This document shows, one piece after another, positions 8,890-20,356 of a DNA stretch of 64,000 bases; position 1 is the stretch's first letter; each line of letters opens with the position of its first letter. This DNA is from Paludibacteraceae bacterium. Its GTDB lineage: Bacteria > Bacteroidota > Bacteroidia > Bacteroidales > Paludibacteraceae. Under the pieces are notes generated by a model. That model did not search any database. It saw only the letters and a list, made by a program, of their open reading frames with translations, and had not been told where the DNA came from. Position numbers and translations under genes: made by a program. The stretch lies in the NCBI GenBank assembly GCA_017443145.1, contig JAFSPA010000009.1, positions 124,001-188,000 of the forward strand, given 5' to 3'.

Positions 8890-10830
8890 CTATTCTTGGT
8901 ATTTTTTCATGGTATCCATAACTGAGATAACAGCCGCTACACTCGGAGCATAAGACATGCCGCCGTGCCCTTTATATGGAGGGTTGCCATCGTATAACTC
9001 ATTGAGCGTGCCTATGCAATGTTCGCTCATCTCTACCTCAAAGCCAACCAACATGCGTTGCATGAAACTCAGGCCGCTTTGCTTGTAAATGGTCATGTAA
9101 GCGCGGGAATAGGCCGCAATCGTATTCGGCCAAACAGGACCGTTGTGGAAGTTGCGATCACGCTCCAACTGACCACCAACATAAATCGGACGATAATCGC
9201 CGCTCTTCGGAGACAGTGTACGCAAGCCGCGAGGCGTCAGCAACTCTCTCGTGCAGATATCCACTACCGCTTTCTGCTGCTTGCGATCCAGTGGACTGTA
9301 CGGCAATCCAACGGCCCAAATCATGTTCGGACGAACTTCCTTATTATGGTAGTTGTCTACTACATAGTCATCCAAATAGAAACCATTCCAGAACGTCTTT
9401 ACAAACGCTTCACGACAAATCTCTGCCTGGTACTCCATCAAATCTGCGCCAATCTCCTTACCTGCTTCACGCATCAACTCGGCCGTGAAACGCATAGCGT
9501 TGTACCACAGCGCATTAATCTCAACCACATAACCCGTTCGCGGAGTAATAGGCCAGCCGTTTTCCGTCGCGTTCATCCAAGTTGCCGGAACACGTGTGCC
9601 ATCCACCCAAATCAGTCCATTCTGATGAACCCATGCACGCGGATGGTGCTGCTTGCGATAATACGAGATAATATCTTCGCACAATCCAGCATACTTGTCT
9701 GCAGCTTGCTTAACCGTATATTTATGCGCGTACTTCTGCAAAGCACGAACAAACCACAATAACGCATCCGGCTCATCCATTCCTGTGATTCGCGACTTAT
9801 AACTACTATCTGCCATAAACGCACGAACTTCACCTATGGCCGTCTGATCAATAATCGCATCCCAATATTCAGGACGATCTATATCTAACGTGCAACTCGG
9901 TGTCGACATAAACTCCTCACGTGCTGAAGCGTGAAACCAGGGATAACCTGCTAACAAATAGCACTTATCTCCTTCGCGTTTGTAGAACTGCGATGCCGCA
10001 TTACGCAAGCACTCGAACATGTCCGTACGCGCATTACGACGCTCCAACTCTTTCTTCCACAATGCCTTCAGACTTGCCGGCTTCACTTCGCTGATACCTG
10101 CTGCAAAAATCAAACTCTCACCTTTCTTCATCGGCACCTCAAAATAACCCGGTACCAATAAATCTTCCTTATACTCATAACCCCGCTCTTGCTCCTTCTG
10201 GTACTCTATATTCTTGTACCACATCGGGTTATGCGAATAGGTGATAGCCTTCGAGAACTGCATAAACAGCTGCGGAAACTCCGGATACAGGCAGTTTACA
10301 CGACCGTTCTCGCAATCGTTCATATCCGCATTCGCGCGGTTGTTCTCATGCGTCAACTCATTCACGCTGCGGAAAGCCAGAAACGGACGAAAACGCATCG
10401 TCACAGGTGCACCACACTCCACTAACGTATAACGTATCAGCACGCGAGGCTCAAAACTTACCAGCAAACGCTCTTTCGTCAAAACCACACCACCTACACG
10501 ATACGTCGTCTTCGCAATCACTTCGCAATCAAACTCACGAATGTACTTGTGACCATTCGGCGAAAAATGATTCTCACCATACTTGTGCAAGCCAAGATTG
10601 AACTCAGCCCCATGCTGAATCACCGTCTCATCTAACGAACTCAGCAGTACATAGTTGTCATCACCCAACTGAGGCAACGGCAACACCAGTTGTCCATGAT
10701 ATTTACGTGTGTTACAATCAACTAAAGTCGTCGAATTGTACACACCGGCACGGTTCGTCCGAAGCATCTCTTTCTGCAAAGAACGCTCCAAATTCACCAT
10801 CAACGCCTTGTCAAAATTTAAGTAACTCAT
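8890..10830 (-). CDS. Glycogen debranching enzyme (amylo-alpha-1,6-glucosidase family)
   Basis: 646 residues. The N-terminal beta-rich domain (1-270, including RTNRAGVYNSTTLVDCNTRKYHG) matches the bacterial/archaeal GDE_N domain. The C-terminal (alpha/alpha)6 toroid (about 300-640) contains DEPDALLWFVRALQKY, ATWMNATENGWPITPRTGY and NGPVWPNTIAAYSRAY; its acidic residues are expected to be catalytic. It hydrolyses alpha-1,6 branch points of glycogen. It is the first gene of a six-gene minus-strand operon and has its own promoter at 10875-10906 in a divergent region shared with the YhcH gene. Confidence 0.9.
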   Translation of the reverse strand: MSYLNFDKALMVNLERSLQKEMLRTNRAGVYNSTTLVDCNTRKYHGQLVLPLPQLGDDNYVLLSSLDETVIQHGAEFNLGLHKYGENHFSPNGHKYIREFDCEVIAKTTYRVGGVVLTKERLLVSFEPRVLIRYTLVECGAPVTMRFRPFLAFRSVNELTHENNRANADMNDCENGRVNCLYPEFPQLFMQFSKAITYSHNPMWYKNIEYQKEQERGYEYKEDLLVPGYFEVPMKKGESLIFAAGISEVKPASLKALWKKELERRNARTDMFECLRNAASQFYKREGDKCYLLAGYPWFHASAREEFMSTPSCTLDIDRPEYWDAIIDQTAIGEVRAFMADSSYKSRITGMDEPDALLWFVRALQKYAHKYTVKQAADKYAGLCEDIISYYRKQHHPRAWVHQNGLIWVDGTRVPATWMNATENGWPITPRTGYVVEINALWYNAMRFTAELMREAGKEIGADLMEYQAEICREAFVKTFWNGFYLDDYVVDNYHNKEVRPNMIWAVGLPYSPLDRKQQKAVVDICTRELLTPRGLRTLSPKSGDYRPIYVGGQLERDRNFHNGPVWPNTIAAYSRAYMTIYKQSGLSFMQRMLVGFEVEMSEHCIGTLNELYDGNPPYKGHGGMSYAPSVAAVISVMDTMKKYQE

Positions 10831-10874
10831 ATCACAAAAAGTTATATTAAGCGCAATTTCATAATAAACGGCTG

Positions 10875-10906
10875 CAAAAATACAACAATTATTTCACATA
10901 CGCAAA
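10875..10906 (-). promoter_or_regulatory. Promoter of the glycogen/porin/clpC/trxA operon
   Basis: Minus-strand TTTG (10906-10903), 20-nt spacer, TATTTTTG (10882-10875). The spacer begins CGTATGTGAAATAATTG and the leader is ~40 nt to the ATG at 10830. It is divergent from the YhcH promoter about 35 bp away. Confidence 0.78.
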
Positions 10907-10941
10907 TATTTCGTAAAATATTTCACTTTTTTTATACTTTT

Positions 10942-10973
10942 CTTGCATATATTATGCAAATGTTGTAACTTTG
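10942..10973 (+). promoter_or_regulatory. Promoter of the yhcH gene with an embedded inverted repeat
   Basis: CTTG at 10942-10945, 20-nt spacer, TAACTTTG at 10966-10973. A perfect inverted repeat, TTGCATA-TAT-TATGCAA (10943-10959), overlaps the -33 element and half the spacer, a position suited to an operator. Confidence 0.75.
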
Positions 10974-10994
10974 CACGCCAAAAATTAAAATATT

Positions 10995-11453
10995 ATGATA
11001 CTTGACAAACTCGAAAACGCTGACCTATATTACGACAGCGTACCAAGACTCGAACAGTTCATGCACTTCTTCAACAACAACGACCTTGAAGAATTCGCCG
11101 CAGGAAAAATCAAACTCGATGCCGACGACCTCTTCGTCAACATCATCGACCTCAAAGGAAAAGACGAAAAATCGCTCCCATTCGAGGCTCACAAAGACTA
11201 TATCGACATCCAAATCCCTCTCACAGCAGACGAACAAATGGGATGGAAAGCACTCGAGGACTGCCAGAATGTAACCGCTGAGTACGACGAAGGAAAAGAC
11301 GTCGAACTCTACAAAGAAAAAGCTACAACCATGCTCAATGTCCCCGTTGGTCACTTCGTCGTCTTCTTCCCTTCCGATGCACACCAACCCGGTATCGCTG
11401 AAAAAGGCAAAGAATTCCGCAAACTCATCGTCAAAACTCGCGTCGAAAACTAA
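10995..11453 (+). CDS. YhcH/YjgK/YiaL family protein (DUF386)
   Basis: 152 residues, a small cupin-like fold. Family marks seen: YIDIQIPLTADEQMGW, VPVGHFVVFFPSDAHQPG (metal-binding His) and RKLIVKTRV near the end. Members include sialic-acid and sugar anomerases (NanQ/EbgC type) that help catabolise amino sugars and beta-galactosides. Its location upstream of glgB and nagB (glucosamine-6-phosphate deaminase) supports a role in sugar or amino-sugar use; the substrate cannot be deduced. It has its own promoter, and a six-unit 11-bp repeat array separates it from glgB. Confidence 0.88.
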   Translation: MILDKLENADLYYDSVPRLEQFMHFFNNNDLEEFAAGKIKLDADDLFVNIIDLKGKDEKSLPFEAHKDYIDIQIPLTADEQMGWKALEDCQNVTAEYDEGKDVELYKEKATTMLNVPVGHFVVFFPSDAHQPGIAEKGKEFRKLIVKTRVEN

Positions 11454-11467
11454 TATAACAAACAGTT

Positions 11468-11533
11468 AAACACCCGTTACAACCGTACGATAACCGTAGG
11501 ATAACCGTAAGATAACCGTACGATACCCGTAAC
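11468..11533. repeat. 11-bp tandem repeat, 6 units
   Basis: Six contiguous 11-bp units, central ones ATAACCGTACG, ATAACCGTAGG and ATAACCGTAAG; the first (AAACACCCGTT) and last (ATACCCGTAAC) are degenerate. It fills most of the gap between the YhcH stop and the glgB start. Confidence 0.93.
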
Positions 11534-11574
11534 ATATAGCCAATATCATGCTAACCAACTAATACCCAAATACT

Positions 11575-13608
11575 ATGGCAAAACATCTCAAACTAGTCAA
11601 ATCTGACCCGTATCTGCAACCCTACGAGAGTGCGTTGCAAGGGCGCTATGATTACGCCATCAACAAAGAGCAGGAAATAACCGGAGGAAAAACCCTCAGC
11701 GATTGGGCAACCGGTTACCTCTATTTCGGACTGCACCATACCAACAACGGTTGGGTGCTACGCGAATGGGCGCCAAATGCCACTGCCATCTACATCAAAG
11801 GCGACATGAACAACTGGTCCAAGGATGAGAACTATCGCCTTCAACCCGTTGGAAACGGCGTATGGGAAGCCAATCTCCCCGAGAATGCCATGCAACATGG
11901 ACAACTCTACAAACTGCTCGTCGAGTGGAACGGCGGCTACGGAGAACGCATCCCGAGCTATGCTCGACGCGTCGTACAAGACGACAACACCAAGATCTTC
12001 TCCGCACAAGTCTGGGCGCCGGCTGAATATAAATGGAAACATAAAACCATCAAAGGTGGCAAACAGAAAGAGGAACCGCTCTTTATCTACGAGTGCCACA
12101 TCGGTATGGCGGGAGATGCAGAGAAAGTCTCTACTTACGAGGAGTTCCGTCAGAACGTCCTTCCGCGTATCGCCAAACTCGGATATAACTGCGTGCAGAT
12201 CATGGCCATCCAAGAGCATCCTTACTACGGCTCCTTCGGTTACCATGTGTCCAACTTCTTCGCAGCTTCGTCACGTTTCGGAACACCCGAAGAACTCAAA
12301 GCTCTCATCGATGATGCACACTCCCGCGGCATTGCCGTTATCATGGACCTCGTGCACTCACATGCCGTCAAAAACGAACTTGAAGGACTCGGTAACTTCG
12401 ATGGTACGCCATACCAATACTTCCACGACGGAGCACGCCGCGAGCATCCCGCTTGGGATAGTCTCTGCTTCAACTACGCCAAACCCGAAGTGCTGCATTT
12501 CCTCCTTTCCAACTGCAAGTTCTGGATGGACGAATATGGCTTTGACGGCTTCCGTTTCGACGGCGTTACATCTATGATGTACCTCAGCCACGGACTGGGC
12601 GAAGACTTCAACGGATACGGCTCATACTTCAACGGCAACGAGGATGGCGATGCAATCATGTATCTCACGCTTGCCAATAAGCTTATCCACCAGGTTAAGA
12701 AAAACGCCATCACCATTGCGGAAGATATGTCCGGAATGCCCGGTCTCGCTTGCCCGCAGAAAGATGGTGGCGTCGGGTTCGACTACCGCCTCGCAATGGG
12801 AATACCTGATTTCTGGATCAAGTATATCAAGGAAGTGAAGGACGAAGATTGGAAAGCAGGACATATCCTCTACGAAATGACCAACCGTCGCCAAGACGAG
12901 AAAACCATCTCGTATGCCGAGTCGCACGACCAGGCACTTGTCGGAGACAAAACCATCATCTTCCGTCTCATCGATGCCGATATGTACTGGCACTTCGAAC
13001 ATGGCCATTCAACCTATATGGTGGACCGCGGAATAGCATTGCACAAGATGATTCGCCTCATCACCGCTTCTACCATCAACGGCGGATACCTCACCTTCAT
13101 GGGTAATGAGTTTGGACATCCCGAATGGATTGATTTCCCGCGCGAAGGAAACGGCTGGAGTTACAAGTACGCTCGCCGCCAATGGTCACTCGTGGACAAC
13201 CAGAACTACTTCTTCGCGGACCTCAACCGCTTTGATGCCGCAATGGTAGAACTGCTTCGTAACAACCTCCATATGGTTAAGGATGAAAACGGCACGCACC
13301 TGCCTTGGGTTTATACGCTTTGGGATAACGAAGGCGACCAAGTGGTAGCTTATCGTCGCGACAAGCTTGTCTTCGTCTTCAACTGGAATGGACAAAAATC
13401 CTTCTCCGACTACGGCATCCTTACCGCCGAAGGTAAGTATCGCGTCGTGCTTAATACCGACGCTAAGGAGTTCGCAGGATTTGGACTTTCCGACGATTCC
13501 ATCGAACATTTTACCCAACCTGACCCACTCTATAAAAAGGACCACAAAGGCTGGCTGAAACTGTACTTACCTGCCCGTTCCGCTGTCGTCCTCGAGCAAG
13601 TGAACTAA
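11575..13608 (+). CDS. glgB: 1,4-alpha-glucan branching enzyme
   Basis: 677 residues, GH13 of the eukaryote-like GlgB type. An N-terminal CBM48 (about 50-150, with LREWAPNATAIYIKGDMNNW) precedes the (beta/alpha)8 barrel: region I DLVHSHAVKNE, region II GFDGFRFDGV (nucleophile Asp, about residue 330), region III TIAEDMSG (acid Glu) and region IV AESHDQA. A C-terminal all-beta domain ends the protein. It introduces alpha-1,6 branches into glycogen and complements the synthase/debranching operon transcribed in the opposite direction just upstream. nagB follows after 34 bp. Confidence 0.97.
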   Translation: MAKHLKLVKSDPYLQPYESALQGRYDYAINKEQEITGGKTLSDWATGYLYFGLHHTNNGWVLREWAPNATAIYIKGDMNNWSKDENYRLQPVGNGVWEANLPENAMQHGQLYKLLVEWNGGYGERIPSYARRVVQDDNTKIFSAQVWAPAEYKWKHKTIKGGKQKEEPLFIYECHIGMAGDAEKVSTYEEFRQNVLPRIAKLGYNCVQIMAIQEHPYYGSFGYHVSNFFAASSRFGTPEELKALIDDAHSRGIAVIMDLVHSHAVKNELEGLGNFDGTPYQYFHDGARREHPAWDSLCFNYAKPEVLHFLLSNCKFWMDEYGFDGFRFDGVTSMMYLSHGLGEDFNGYGSYFNGNEDGDAIMYLTLANKLIHQVKKNAITIAEDMSGMPGLACPQKDGGVGFDYRLAMGIPDFWIKYIKEVKDEDWKAGHILYEMTNRRQDEKTISYAESHDQALVGDKTIIFRLIDADMYWHFEHGHSTYMVDRGIALHKMIRLITASTINGGYLTFMGNEFGHPEWIDFPREGNGWSYKYARRQWSLVDNQNYFFADLNRFDAAMVELLRNNLHMVKDENGTHLPWVYTLWDNEGDQVVAYRRDKLVFVFNWNGQKSFSDYGILTAEGKYRVVLNTDAKEFAGFGLSDDSIEHFTQPDPLYKKDHKGWLKLYLPARSAVVLEQVN

Positions 13609-13615
13609 TTGTTGA

Positions 13616-13630
13616 AATCATAAATCATAA
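13616..13630. repeat. Short 7-bp direct repeat between glgB and nagB
   Basis: AATCATA is repeated twice and followed by a partial copy (AATTT). It is a small example of the heptamer repeats also found at 34721-34769 and 42177-42211. Confidence 0.5.
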
Positions 13631-13642
13631 ATTTGAAATACT

Positions 13643-14434
13643 ATGCGAGTAATTATTCAACCCAACTACGATTTGCTTTCTAAATGGGCTGCAAACTACG
13701 TAGCAAAACGTATCAACGAGTTCGGACCCAAAGAGAGCCGCCCGTTCGTTCTTGGTTGCCCGACCGGAAGTAGCCCGCTCGGCATGTACAAAGAACTCAT
13801 TAAACTCTACGAAGCTGGAAAAGTAAGCTTCCGTAATGTCGTTACCTTCAATATGGATGAGTACGTAGGTATTCCCGAAAACCATCCGGAGAGCTACCAC
13901 AGCTTCATGTGGAACAACTTCTTCTCACATATCGACATCCGCAAAGAGAATGTGAACATCCTCAACGGTAATGCCGCCGACCTCGAAGCAGAGTGCGCAC
14001 GCTACGAAGAGAAAATCAAGAACTACGGTGGTATTCACCTCTTCCTCGGTGGAATCGGTCCTGACGGACATATCGCTTTCAACGAACCGGGCTCATCTCT
14101 TACCAGTCGTACCCGCAAGAAAGACTTGACGACCGACACTATCATCGCCAACTCTCGCTTCTTCGATAACGACATCAACCAAGTGCCCAAAACGGCTCTC
14201 ACCGTAGGTGTCGGTACCGTTATGGATGCCAAGGAAGTGCTCATCGTCGTTAACGGACACAACAAAGCACGCGCTCTCCAACATGCTATCGAAGAGCCGA
14301 TTAGCCACATGTGGACCGTTTCTGCGCTCCAGATGCACCAACATGGTATCATCGTTTGCGACGAAGCCGCTTGCGACGAACTCAAAGTCGGCACATTCAA
14401 TTACTTCAAAGACATCGAGAAAGACAACCTATAA
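13643..14434 (+). CDS. nagB: Glucosamine-6-phosphate deaminase
   Basis: 263 residues, full length for the single-domain enzyme. Seen: the phosphate-binding [15 protein letters not shown], the catalytic segment [20 protein letters not shown], and [18 protein letters not shown]. It converts glucosamine-6-phosphate to fructose-6-phosphate and ammonia in the cytoplasm. Bacteroides often carry a long NagB fused to a deacetylase-like domain; this is the short form. It is followed by cysS after 1 bp. Confidence 0.96.
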   Translation: MRVIIQPNYDLLSKWAANYVAKRINEFGPKESRPFVLGCPTGSSPLGMYKELIKLYEAGKVSFRNVVTFNMDEYVGIPENHPESYHSFMWNNFFSHIDIRKENVNILNGNAADLEAECARYEEKIKNYGGIHLFLGGIGPDGHIAFNEPGSSLTSRTRKKDLTTDTIIANSRFFDNDINQVPKTALTVGVGTVMDAKEVLIVVNGHNKARALQHAIEEPISHMWTVSALQMHQHGIIVCDEAACDELKVGTFNYFKDIEKDNL

Positions 14435-14435
14435 T

Positions 14436-15908
14436 ATGCTCCAAATCTATAATACACTATCCCGACAGAAAGAGTATTTTCGACCATTGCACGAGGGACG
14501 CGTAGGCATGTATGTCTGCGGTCCCACCGTGTATGGCGATGCACACCTCGGACATGCTCGTCCCGCTATCACCTTTGACTTACTGTTCCGCTATCTCCAA
14601 TTCCTCGGATATAAGGTTCGCTATGTCCGCAACATCACGGATGTTGGACACCTCGAACACGATGCCGATGAAGGCGAGGATAAGATAGCAAAGAAAGCAC
14701 GGCTCGAACAACTCGAACCCATGGAAGTGGTACAGTATTATACCAACCGTTATCACCATGACATGGAAGCTCTCAACGTCCTTCCGCCGAGTATCGAACC
14801 GCATGCTTCGGGGCATATCATCGAGCAAATAGCTTTCGTGCAACGTATTCTTGACCATGGATATGCTTACATATCCAACGGTAGTGTATATATGGATGTG
14901 GAGAAATATGCCAAGGACTTCCCATACGGCAAACTCTCTGGTCGTAATCTCGAAGATATCGTTACCGATACCCGCGAACTCGACGGACAAGACGAGAAGA
15001 AACACTCCTACGACTTCGCCCTCTGGAAGAAAGCCGCGCCGGAACATATCATGCACTGGCCTTCACCATGGTCTGAAGGCTTCCCGGGTTGGCATATGGA
15101 ATGCTCAACCATGGGAACCAAATACCTCGGCGAAGAATTCGACATCCATGGTGGCGGAATGGACCTTATGTTCCCGCACCACGAAGCCGAAATAGCGCAA
15201 TCGTGTGCCGCGCTCGGTCATGAAACCGTCCACTACTGGATGCACAATAACATGATTACCATTGCCGGTAAAAAAATGGGTAAGTCATACAATAACTTTA
15301 TTACCCTTGAGCAGTTCTTCAAAGGCGAACATCCACTGCTGACAAAGCCGTTCTCTCCGATGACGATTCGTTTCTTCATCCTCATGGCGCACTATCGCTC
15401 AACCGTGGACTTCTCATCCGAAGCACTCGAAGCAGCGGAGAAAGGTTTTGCTCGTCTTCAAGAGGCATATGCTCGCTTGCTCAAACTCCAACCAAGCGAC
15501 AAAACATCCGGTGAAATCGAAGAAATTCGCATCTTACGCACCAAATGTCAAGAAGCGATGGATGACGATCTCAATAGCCCGATTGTGCTCCAGGCACTCT
15601 TCGATTCGGCACGTGTCATCAATACCATCCACGACCAAAAAGCCTCGATTTCATCGGAAGATTTGGACGAATTGCGCAAAGTCTGGAAAGACTATGCCAT
15701 CGACATCCTCGGCCTCAAATTAGAGGAGAATGATGCCGATGACAATAAGTTGAAAGCTTTCAACACTGCTGTCGACCTGCTCCTTGACATCCGCTTAGAT
15801 GCCAAGCGCAACAAAGACTGGGCTACAAGCGACAAAATTCGTAATAACCTCACTGAACTTGGATTCCAAATAAAAGACACCAAAGACGGTTACGAGTGGA
15901 CTTTGTAA
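14436..15908 (+). CDS. cysS: Cysteinyl-tRNA synthetase
   Basis: 490 residues from the ATG at 14436, 1 bp after the nagB stop. The reading frame stays open upstream to 14208, but that part overlaps nagB, and [15 protein letters not shown] is the usual start of the family. Class I aminoacyl-tRNA synthetase marks: [20 protein letters not shown] (zinc Cys and HIGH-like motif), GWHMECSTM, the zinc ligands around [10 protein letters not shown], and KMSKS as [10 protein letters not shown]. It charges tRNA-Cys, whose gene also lies in this window (51155-51225). Its last 13 bp overlap the GTG start of the giant secreted protein. Confidence 0.96.
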   Translation: MLQIYNTLSRQKEYFRPLHEGRVGMYVCGPTVYGDAHLGHARPAITFDLLFRYLQFLGYKVRYVRNITDVGHLEHDADEGEDKIAKKARLEQLEPMEVVQYYTNRYHHDMEALNVLPPSIEPHASGHIIEQIAFVQRILDHGYAYISNGSVYMDVEKYAKDFPYGKLSGRNLEDIVTDTRELDGQDEKKHSYDFALWKKAAPEHIMHWPSPWSEGFPGWHMECSTMGTKYLGEEFDIHGGGMDLMFPHHEAEIAQSCAALGHETVHYWMHNNMITIAGKKMGKSYNNFITLEQFFKGEHPLLTKPFSPMTIRFFILMAHYRSTVDFSSEALEAAEKGFARLQEAYARLLKLQPSDKTSGEIEEIRILRTKCQEAMDDDLNSPIVLQALFDSARVINTIHDQKASISSEDLDELRKVWKDYAIDILGLKLEENDADDNKLKAFNTAVDLLLDIRLDAKRNKDWATSDKIRNNLTELGFQIKDTKDGYEWTL

Positions 15909-18900
15909 AAGCTAAGAAACATATCATCTTTTTCTTTCTCTTTCTCCTTGCTGCGAACTCCTTCGCGTGGGGAGACACTATTCCGTGGTATCCGGGCGAG
16001 ACCATAGAACTTCTTCCCGCACTTATCGAACAGCAAGAGCAGCCGCAGCAACCACAAAGCATTCCACAGCTAAAAAAAGCAACCGCTACCTTGGATGAAG
16101 CAACACTCGAAATCATCATAGATTCCGTCTATTTCCTCTATTCCGGCAATTACGACGGCACCTCTGCCTATATCAACATTGGAGCTAAACTCACCAATAC
16201 GGAGAATGTAGTCTTACCGCTCAATTACCGCTACGAAATATTCAGTGATGCGGCACTGACAAAACTCGTCACATATCAAACTTTTACCAATGTAACTAAT
16301 ACGCAACAATACGTATCTTTATACGCAGGCTCTTTTTCAGGAGTTTACTATTGGCGAGTAATCGTAGTGGAAGCGGGGACAGATTTCAATGACGTATCCA
16401 AGCGTGTCGTCAGCCCTGCTAAGCGGGTCATCTTATATACGGATAGAGAGATTTGTCGAAAAGGTAACTTACTCTTCCGAGAAGACTTCGGAGGCAACGA
16501 ACCTACCGATGACGCTGTGCGACAAACAACCGTGCCCGGACTCTTTGATCCTGCTTTCTATGGTGGAACAAATAAGTACCACCAAGTCCTGAACGACGAG
16601 TATAGTACCTCGTCCGAAATGTTTCAGCCCAATAACTACATCATCCTTAAGAAAGGTTTCTTCTATAAGGACAGACCATCCGCAGCATGGTCCGGATGGT
16701 ACCTACAAACGGACCACACCTTCCCCGATGATGAAACAAAAGGCTATTTCTTGGAAGTCAATGGCGCAGCCGGAACAGAGAAAATATATTCCACTCGGCT
16801 GGACAACCTCTGTCCTCAGTCGAAACTCACTTTTACTGCCTATTTCGCCAATATCGTTACGCGATATCAGGCGAATCGATGGACAAACACCAATCCTGCT
16901 TTCCGTATGGAAGTACGCGATGCAGTAGCCGATACCGTAATCATGGATATCCACTCCAAACCACTAAGTCTCCGTGGGGGATACGACTACTCGACAGCCT
17001 ATCAAAGCTCATCACCATGGAACTTAATCGGATTTCCTTTTGAGGTGCCGGATGGTGTGACATCTATAGATTTTGCTATCTACAATGATATCGAATCAGG
17101 AGCAAATGGTATGGACTATGCCTTGGACGATATTGAGGTTCGACGATGCGATATCCCAACTCCTACCATTACATCGCCCGAAGGAGCCTGCACGGACGAT
17201 GCATACCAGTTTACATACACCTTCGATGCTTTCGCTTTCGATCATTCATACCGCTGGCAACAACTCACCGGCGAACATCAATGGACCGACCGTAGCACCG
17301 ACCCTAACTGGCGAATTGAGCATGTGCAACACTCCGACAATGGCTGGTATCGACTAATCATCGGAGAAGCAAGCACCATCCATAATCCGAACTGCTGTGC
17401 TATTAGCGAACCGTTCCGTCTCACCGTCACCGATTGCCCTGCCCAATACACGGACGAAGCATTCTGCCCGGACGGAACAATCAAGCTCGCGCAGCACTAC
17501 GACCAAGTCACGCATGCGAACATCCAGTTTACAGATATCTATCCGGGACTACCTTATAATATTTACGCACGCGTGAAGAAACAAACCACTTCGCCTACCG
17601 GCGCGCGTATCACCGTCTCCGAATCCTCTTCACACCGACTCGTCGCGCAGTTCGATAGCGACCCGCTTCTAGGTAATGAATGGCACGAGATAGCCACTTC
17701 TTTTGTCGTTCCTGACTGGACATTCAATGTGGATGTGGATGTGACTCAATCAGGCACAGCTCCTATCCTCGTCGACAGTATCGCTATTCGTCTTTGCGCA
17801 CCGAAAATAACTTTAACAACCAGTGCCGAGGCACTATGCGCAAGTAATCCCTATATCGCCTTCATTCCGCATTATACGGATGACGGAACATTCAATCACA
17901 ACTGCTACTATGCTTACGAGTACTCCGCCGATGGCATCACTTGGAACGATGTCACAAACCACCACTCGGTGGTCTTTGTACAGCGACCTATGAAATATAA
18001 TCTTCCTACCCAGAGAAACCTGCCCGAAGGATGGTATAGAGTGAGTGTCACAGAAAGAAGTCTTATCGATAAACCTAACTGCAGAGCTTCGAGCGAACCT
18101 GTCTATATGCGTTGGGAAGATGAATGTCCGCCTTTCCCGCAAACACCACAAGACGAAGAATCACCTTACGTCTGCGAAGATGGTACACTTCTCTTCCGCG
18201 AGGACTTCGGTGGAAACGAACAAACTGCTCCATCCCAGAGTCAAACCCCCGTACCGCAGATGGCGGCAAGCGGATATAGGTTCATCAAAAATGACATTAT
18301 GGGTTCTTCAGGCAGCTATCGAGTCGTTAAATATGGCGCACAAAACAGCCGCAATAGCTCTAACACCGCCGGATTAAACTCACAGTGGCATATACAGGAT
18401 GACCATACATATCCCAATGACTATACACGAGGATATTTCCTCGAAATTGATGGTAACGGAAGTAATGTACCTTTCTATACCACGGATATCAATATCTGCC
18501 ACGAAATGGAACTCTCTTTCTCTGCTTATGTGGCGAACGTCATGGGAGCCGAGAATACCAAAGGCAGGTCTGGTATCGTCCTCCCTAAAGTCAGGTTTAT
18601 TATCGAAGACGCTAACGAAGATACGGTCATCCATGAGACAATCACAGACCCTATTGATTATTCATGGGAGTATTTGGACGTTCCTTATTCCACTATGTAC
18701 ACCTCCTCTAACTGGCACTTGGTAGGTACTTCGTTCCGAGTTCCAAAAGACGTGGAGAATGTTCGCCTATCTATCTTCAATGCCGCAGTAGGCTCCGATG
18801 GTAACGACTTCGCGCTCGACGATATCGAAATCAAACTCTGTAACCCGCAAGTGGAAATACGTTCGGAGAATGAAGCCTGCTTGGGTCACGACTACACATT

Positions 18901-20356
18901 TATTACAGGTCTATCCGGCAATAACCCATTTACGCCGCCTTATGAGTATTGGTGGCAGTTCGCTAAAGACTCGCTTGCCTGGGACAGCCCCGATTGGACC
19001 ACAGTTCAAAGTGGCTCAACAGAGCAGTTCACCATCAATAACATCACTCCCGATCACGATGGATGGTATCGACTCACCGTCTCCGGAACCGGAAATATGG
19101 ATAACACCTACTGCCGCGCAAGAAGTAAACCTTTCCATCTCCATGTAATCGACTGCGCACCACCTACGCTGCCGGAGTTAACAGTCGTATCGCCGTCGGT
19201 CGTTTGTCTTGACTCGACCTATTGCTTTGCATTGGATACACTCAATAAATCTACTCTTACGCCTTTCAACCATTCACCATATACCTTACACCAGTCTTGG
19301 GAGTTCTCTGCCGATGGAACCGTTTGGACCGAAGTCGCTACGACCAAAGACTACTGCTTCACCGCCACCAAAAACGTTCAGGGCTATTATCGTCCTGTCA
19401 TCACCTATCAGGATAAGTGGAATGACATCCGCAAGGAGTATGATCCCTTCTATTTAGAAGCAAAGGACTGCAACCCGCCACCACTGCCCGATGCCGATAT
19501 CTCCTCACCCGAGCTCGCATGTCTCGACTCCGCTTACTGCTTCGAACTCACTATTCGAAACGCAGACGCTGTTCCCGATACAGTCGTCTATACATATCAA
19601 TGGCAGTTCTCAAATAACGGACGAATATGGGGCGATTTATCGAATGAAAAAGACCTGTGTATCCCTGTCCTTACGGCAAACGATGCACGATGGTACAGAC
19701 TCGTTATCGGTTTCCTCAATAGCCGCTGGACGGGAACCTACACCTCCTACCCGTTCTTACTTACTGTAAAGGATTGTCCGGCACCACCACAGCCCGATCC
19801 GGATCCAGATCCCGACCCAGACCCTGATCCCGATCCGCAACCAGACCCGGACCCTGACCCAGATCCGGACCCACAACCTGATCCCGGGCCGGAACCGAAT
19901 CCGGAACCCGGTCCGTATCCCGAACCCGAACCGGATCCTACACCCGTTTGGCCAGAGAATAGACTTTACGAACTGATTGTTAATAAGTACAACTGGCTCA
20001 TCCTATGTGATAATACGCGCTTGGCAACATATTTTCCGGACAATAAAGCCACCGCGTATCAGTGGTATAAAAACGGGCAACTCGTACCTAATGCCACCGA
20101 CGACGATTACTCCGAACAGAATGAATTAAACGGTTCATTCCAACTATGTCTTACTTTGGATAATAACAAGCAGATTCGCTCAAATATACTGTATATCCGA
20201 GCCGGTTCACCGCAGGAAGAACTCATCGCTATCTATAACTTTATGGGTACGCCGATTGATATCCACACGCCTGTAAGTTCGTTACCTACAGGCATATACA
20301 TTTTTGTTTATCAATCCGGCAACCAGACGCGCACCGAACAAGTCTTTATACCGTGA
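15896..20356 (+). CDS. Giant secreted multidomain protein with type IX secretion-like tail
   Basis: 1486 residues, starting with GTG inside the end of cysS; no other start precedes the signal peptide ([18 protein letters not shown]). A ~240-residue module occurs twice (about 186-425 and 760-1010), each opening with [11 protein letters not shown] and closing with a [12 protein letters not shown] or [12 protein letters not shown] motif, probably a jelly-roll, carbohydrate-binding-like fold. Between and after them are Cys-containing Ig-like repeats marked GWYRL/GWYRV. A Pro-Asp repeat linker (PDPDPD..., about 1298-1350) precedes a last ~130 residues ending [13 protein letters not shown]...TRTEQVFIP, which resembles a T9SS sorting domain. 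Likely surface-anchored or secreted; no catalytic domain recognised. It is coupled to the next gene by a GTGA overlap. Confidence 0.75.
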   Translation: MDFVKAKKHIIFFFLFLLAANSFAWGDTIPWYPGETIELLPALIEQQEQPQQPQSIPQLKKATATLDEATLEIIIDSVYFLYSGNYDGTSAYINIGAKLTNTENVVLPLNYRYEIFSDAALTKLVTYQTFTNVTNTQQYVSLYAGSFSGVYYWRVIVVEAGTDFNDVSKRVVSPAKRVILYTDREICRKGNLLFREDFGGNEPTDDAVRQTTVPGLFDPAFYGGTNKYHQVLNDEYSTSSEMFQPNNYIILKKGFFYKDRPSAAWSGWYLQTDHTFPDDETKGYFLEVNGAAGTEKIYSTRLDNLCPQSKLTFTAYFANIVTRYQANRWTNTNPAFRMEVRDAVADTVIMDIHSKPLSLRGGYDYSTAYQSSSPWNLIGFPFEVPDGVTSIDFAIYNDIESGANGMDYALDDIEVRRCDIPTPTITSPEGACTDDAYQFTYTFDAFAFDHSYRWQQLTGEHQWTDRSTDPNWRIEHVQHSDNGWYRLIIGEASTIHNPNCCAISEPFRLTVTDCPAQYTDEAFCPDGTIKLAQHYDQVTHANIQFTDIYPGLPYNIYARVKKQTTSPTGARITVSESSSHRLVAQFDSDPLLGNEWHEIATSFVVPDWTFNVDVDVTQSGTAPILVDSIAIRLCAPKITLTTSAEALCASNPYIAFIPHYTDDGTFNHNCYYAYEYSADGITWNDVTNHHSVVFVQRPMKYNLPTQRNLPEGWYRVSVTERSLIDKPNCRASSEPVYMRWEDECPPFPQTPQDEESPYVCEDGTLLFREDFGGNEQTAPSQSQTPVPQMAASGYRFIKNDIMGSSGSYRVVKYGAQNSRNSSNTAGLNSQWHIQDDHTYPNDYTRGYFLEIDGNGSNVPFYTTDINICHEMELSFSAYVANVMGAENTKGRSGIVLPKVRFIIEDANEDTVIHETITDPIDYSWEYLDVPYSTMYTSSNWHLVGTSFRVPKDVENVRLSIFNAAVGSDGNDFALDDIEIKLCNPQVEIRSENEACLGHDYTFITGLSGNNPFTPPYEYWWQFAKDSLAWDSPDWTTVQSGSTEQFTINNITPDHDGWYRLTVSGTGNMDNTYCRARSKPFHLHVIDCAPPTLPELTVVSPSVVCLDSTYCFALDTLNKSTLTPFNHSPYTLHQSWEFSADGTVWTEVATTKDYCFTATKNVQGYYRPVITYQDKWNDIRKEYDPFYLEAKDCNPPPLPDADISSPELACLDSAYCFELTIRNADAVPDTVVYTYQWQFSNNGRIWGDLSNEKDLCIPVLTANDARWYRLVIGFLNSRWTGTYTSYPFLLTVKDCPAPPQPDPDPDPDPDPDPDPQPDPDPDPDPDPQPDPGPEPNPEPGPYPEPEPDPTPVWPENRLYELIVNKYNWLILCDNTRLATYFPDNKATAYQWYKNGQLVPNATDDDYSEQNELNGSFQLCLTLDNNKQIRSNILYIRAGSPQEELIAIYNFMGTPIDIHTPVSSLPTGIYIFVYQSGNQTRTEQVFIP

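Noticed and set aside
14208-14435. Upstream extension of cysS within nagB
   Set aside because: It reads in a shifted frame of nagB; the conserved CysRS start is at 14436.
19790-19950. DNA repeat element in the Pro-Asp coding stretch
   Set aside because: It is an in-frame PDPDP linker of the giant secreted protein, with codon variation, not an intergenic element.
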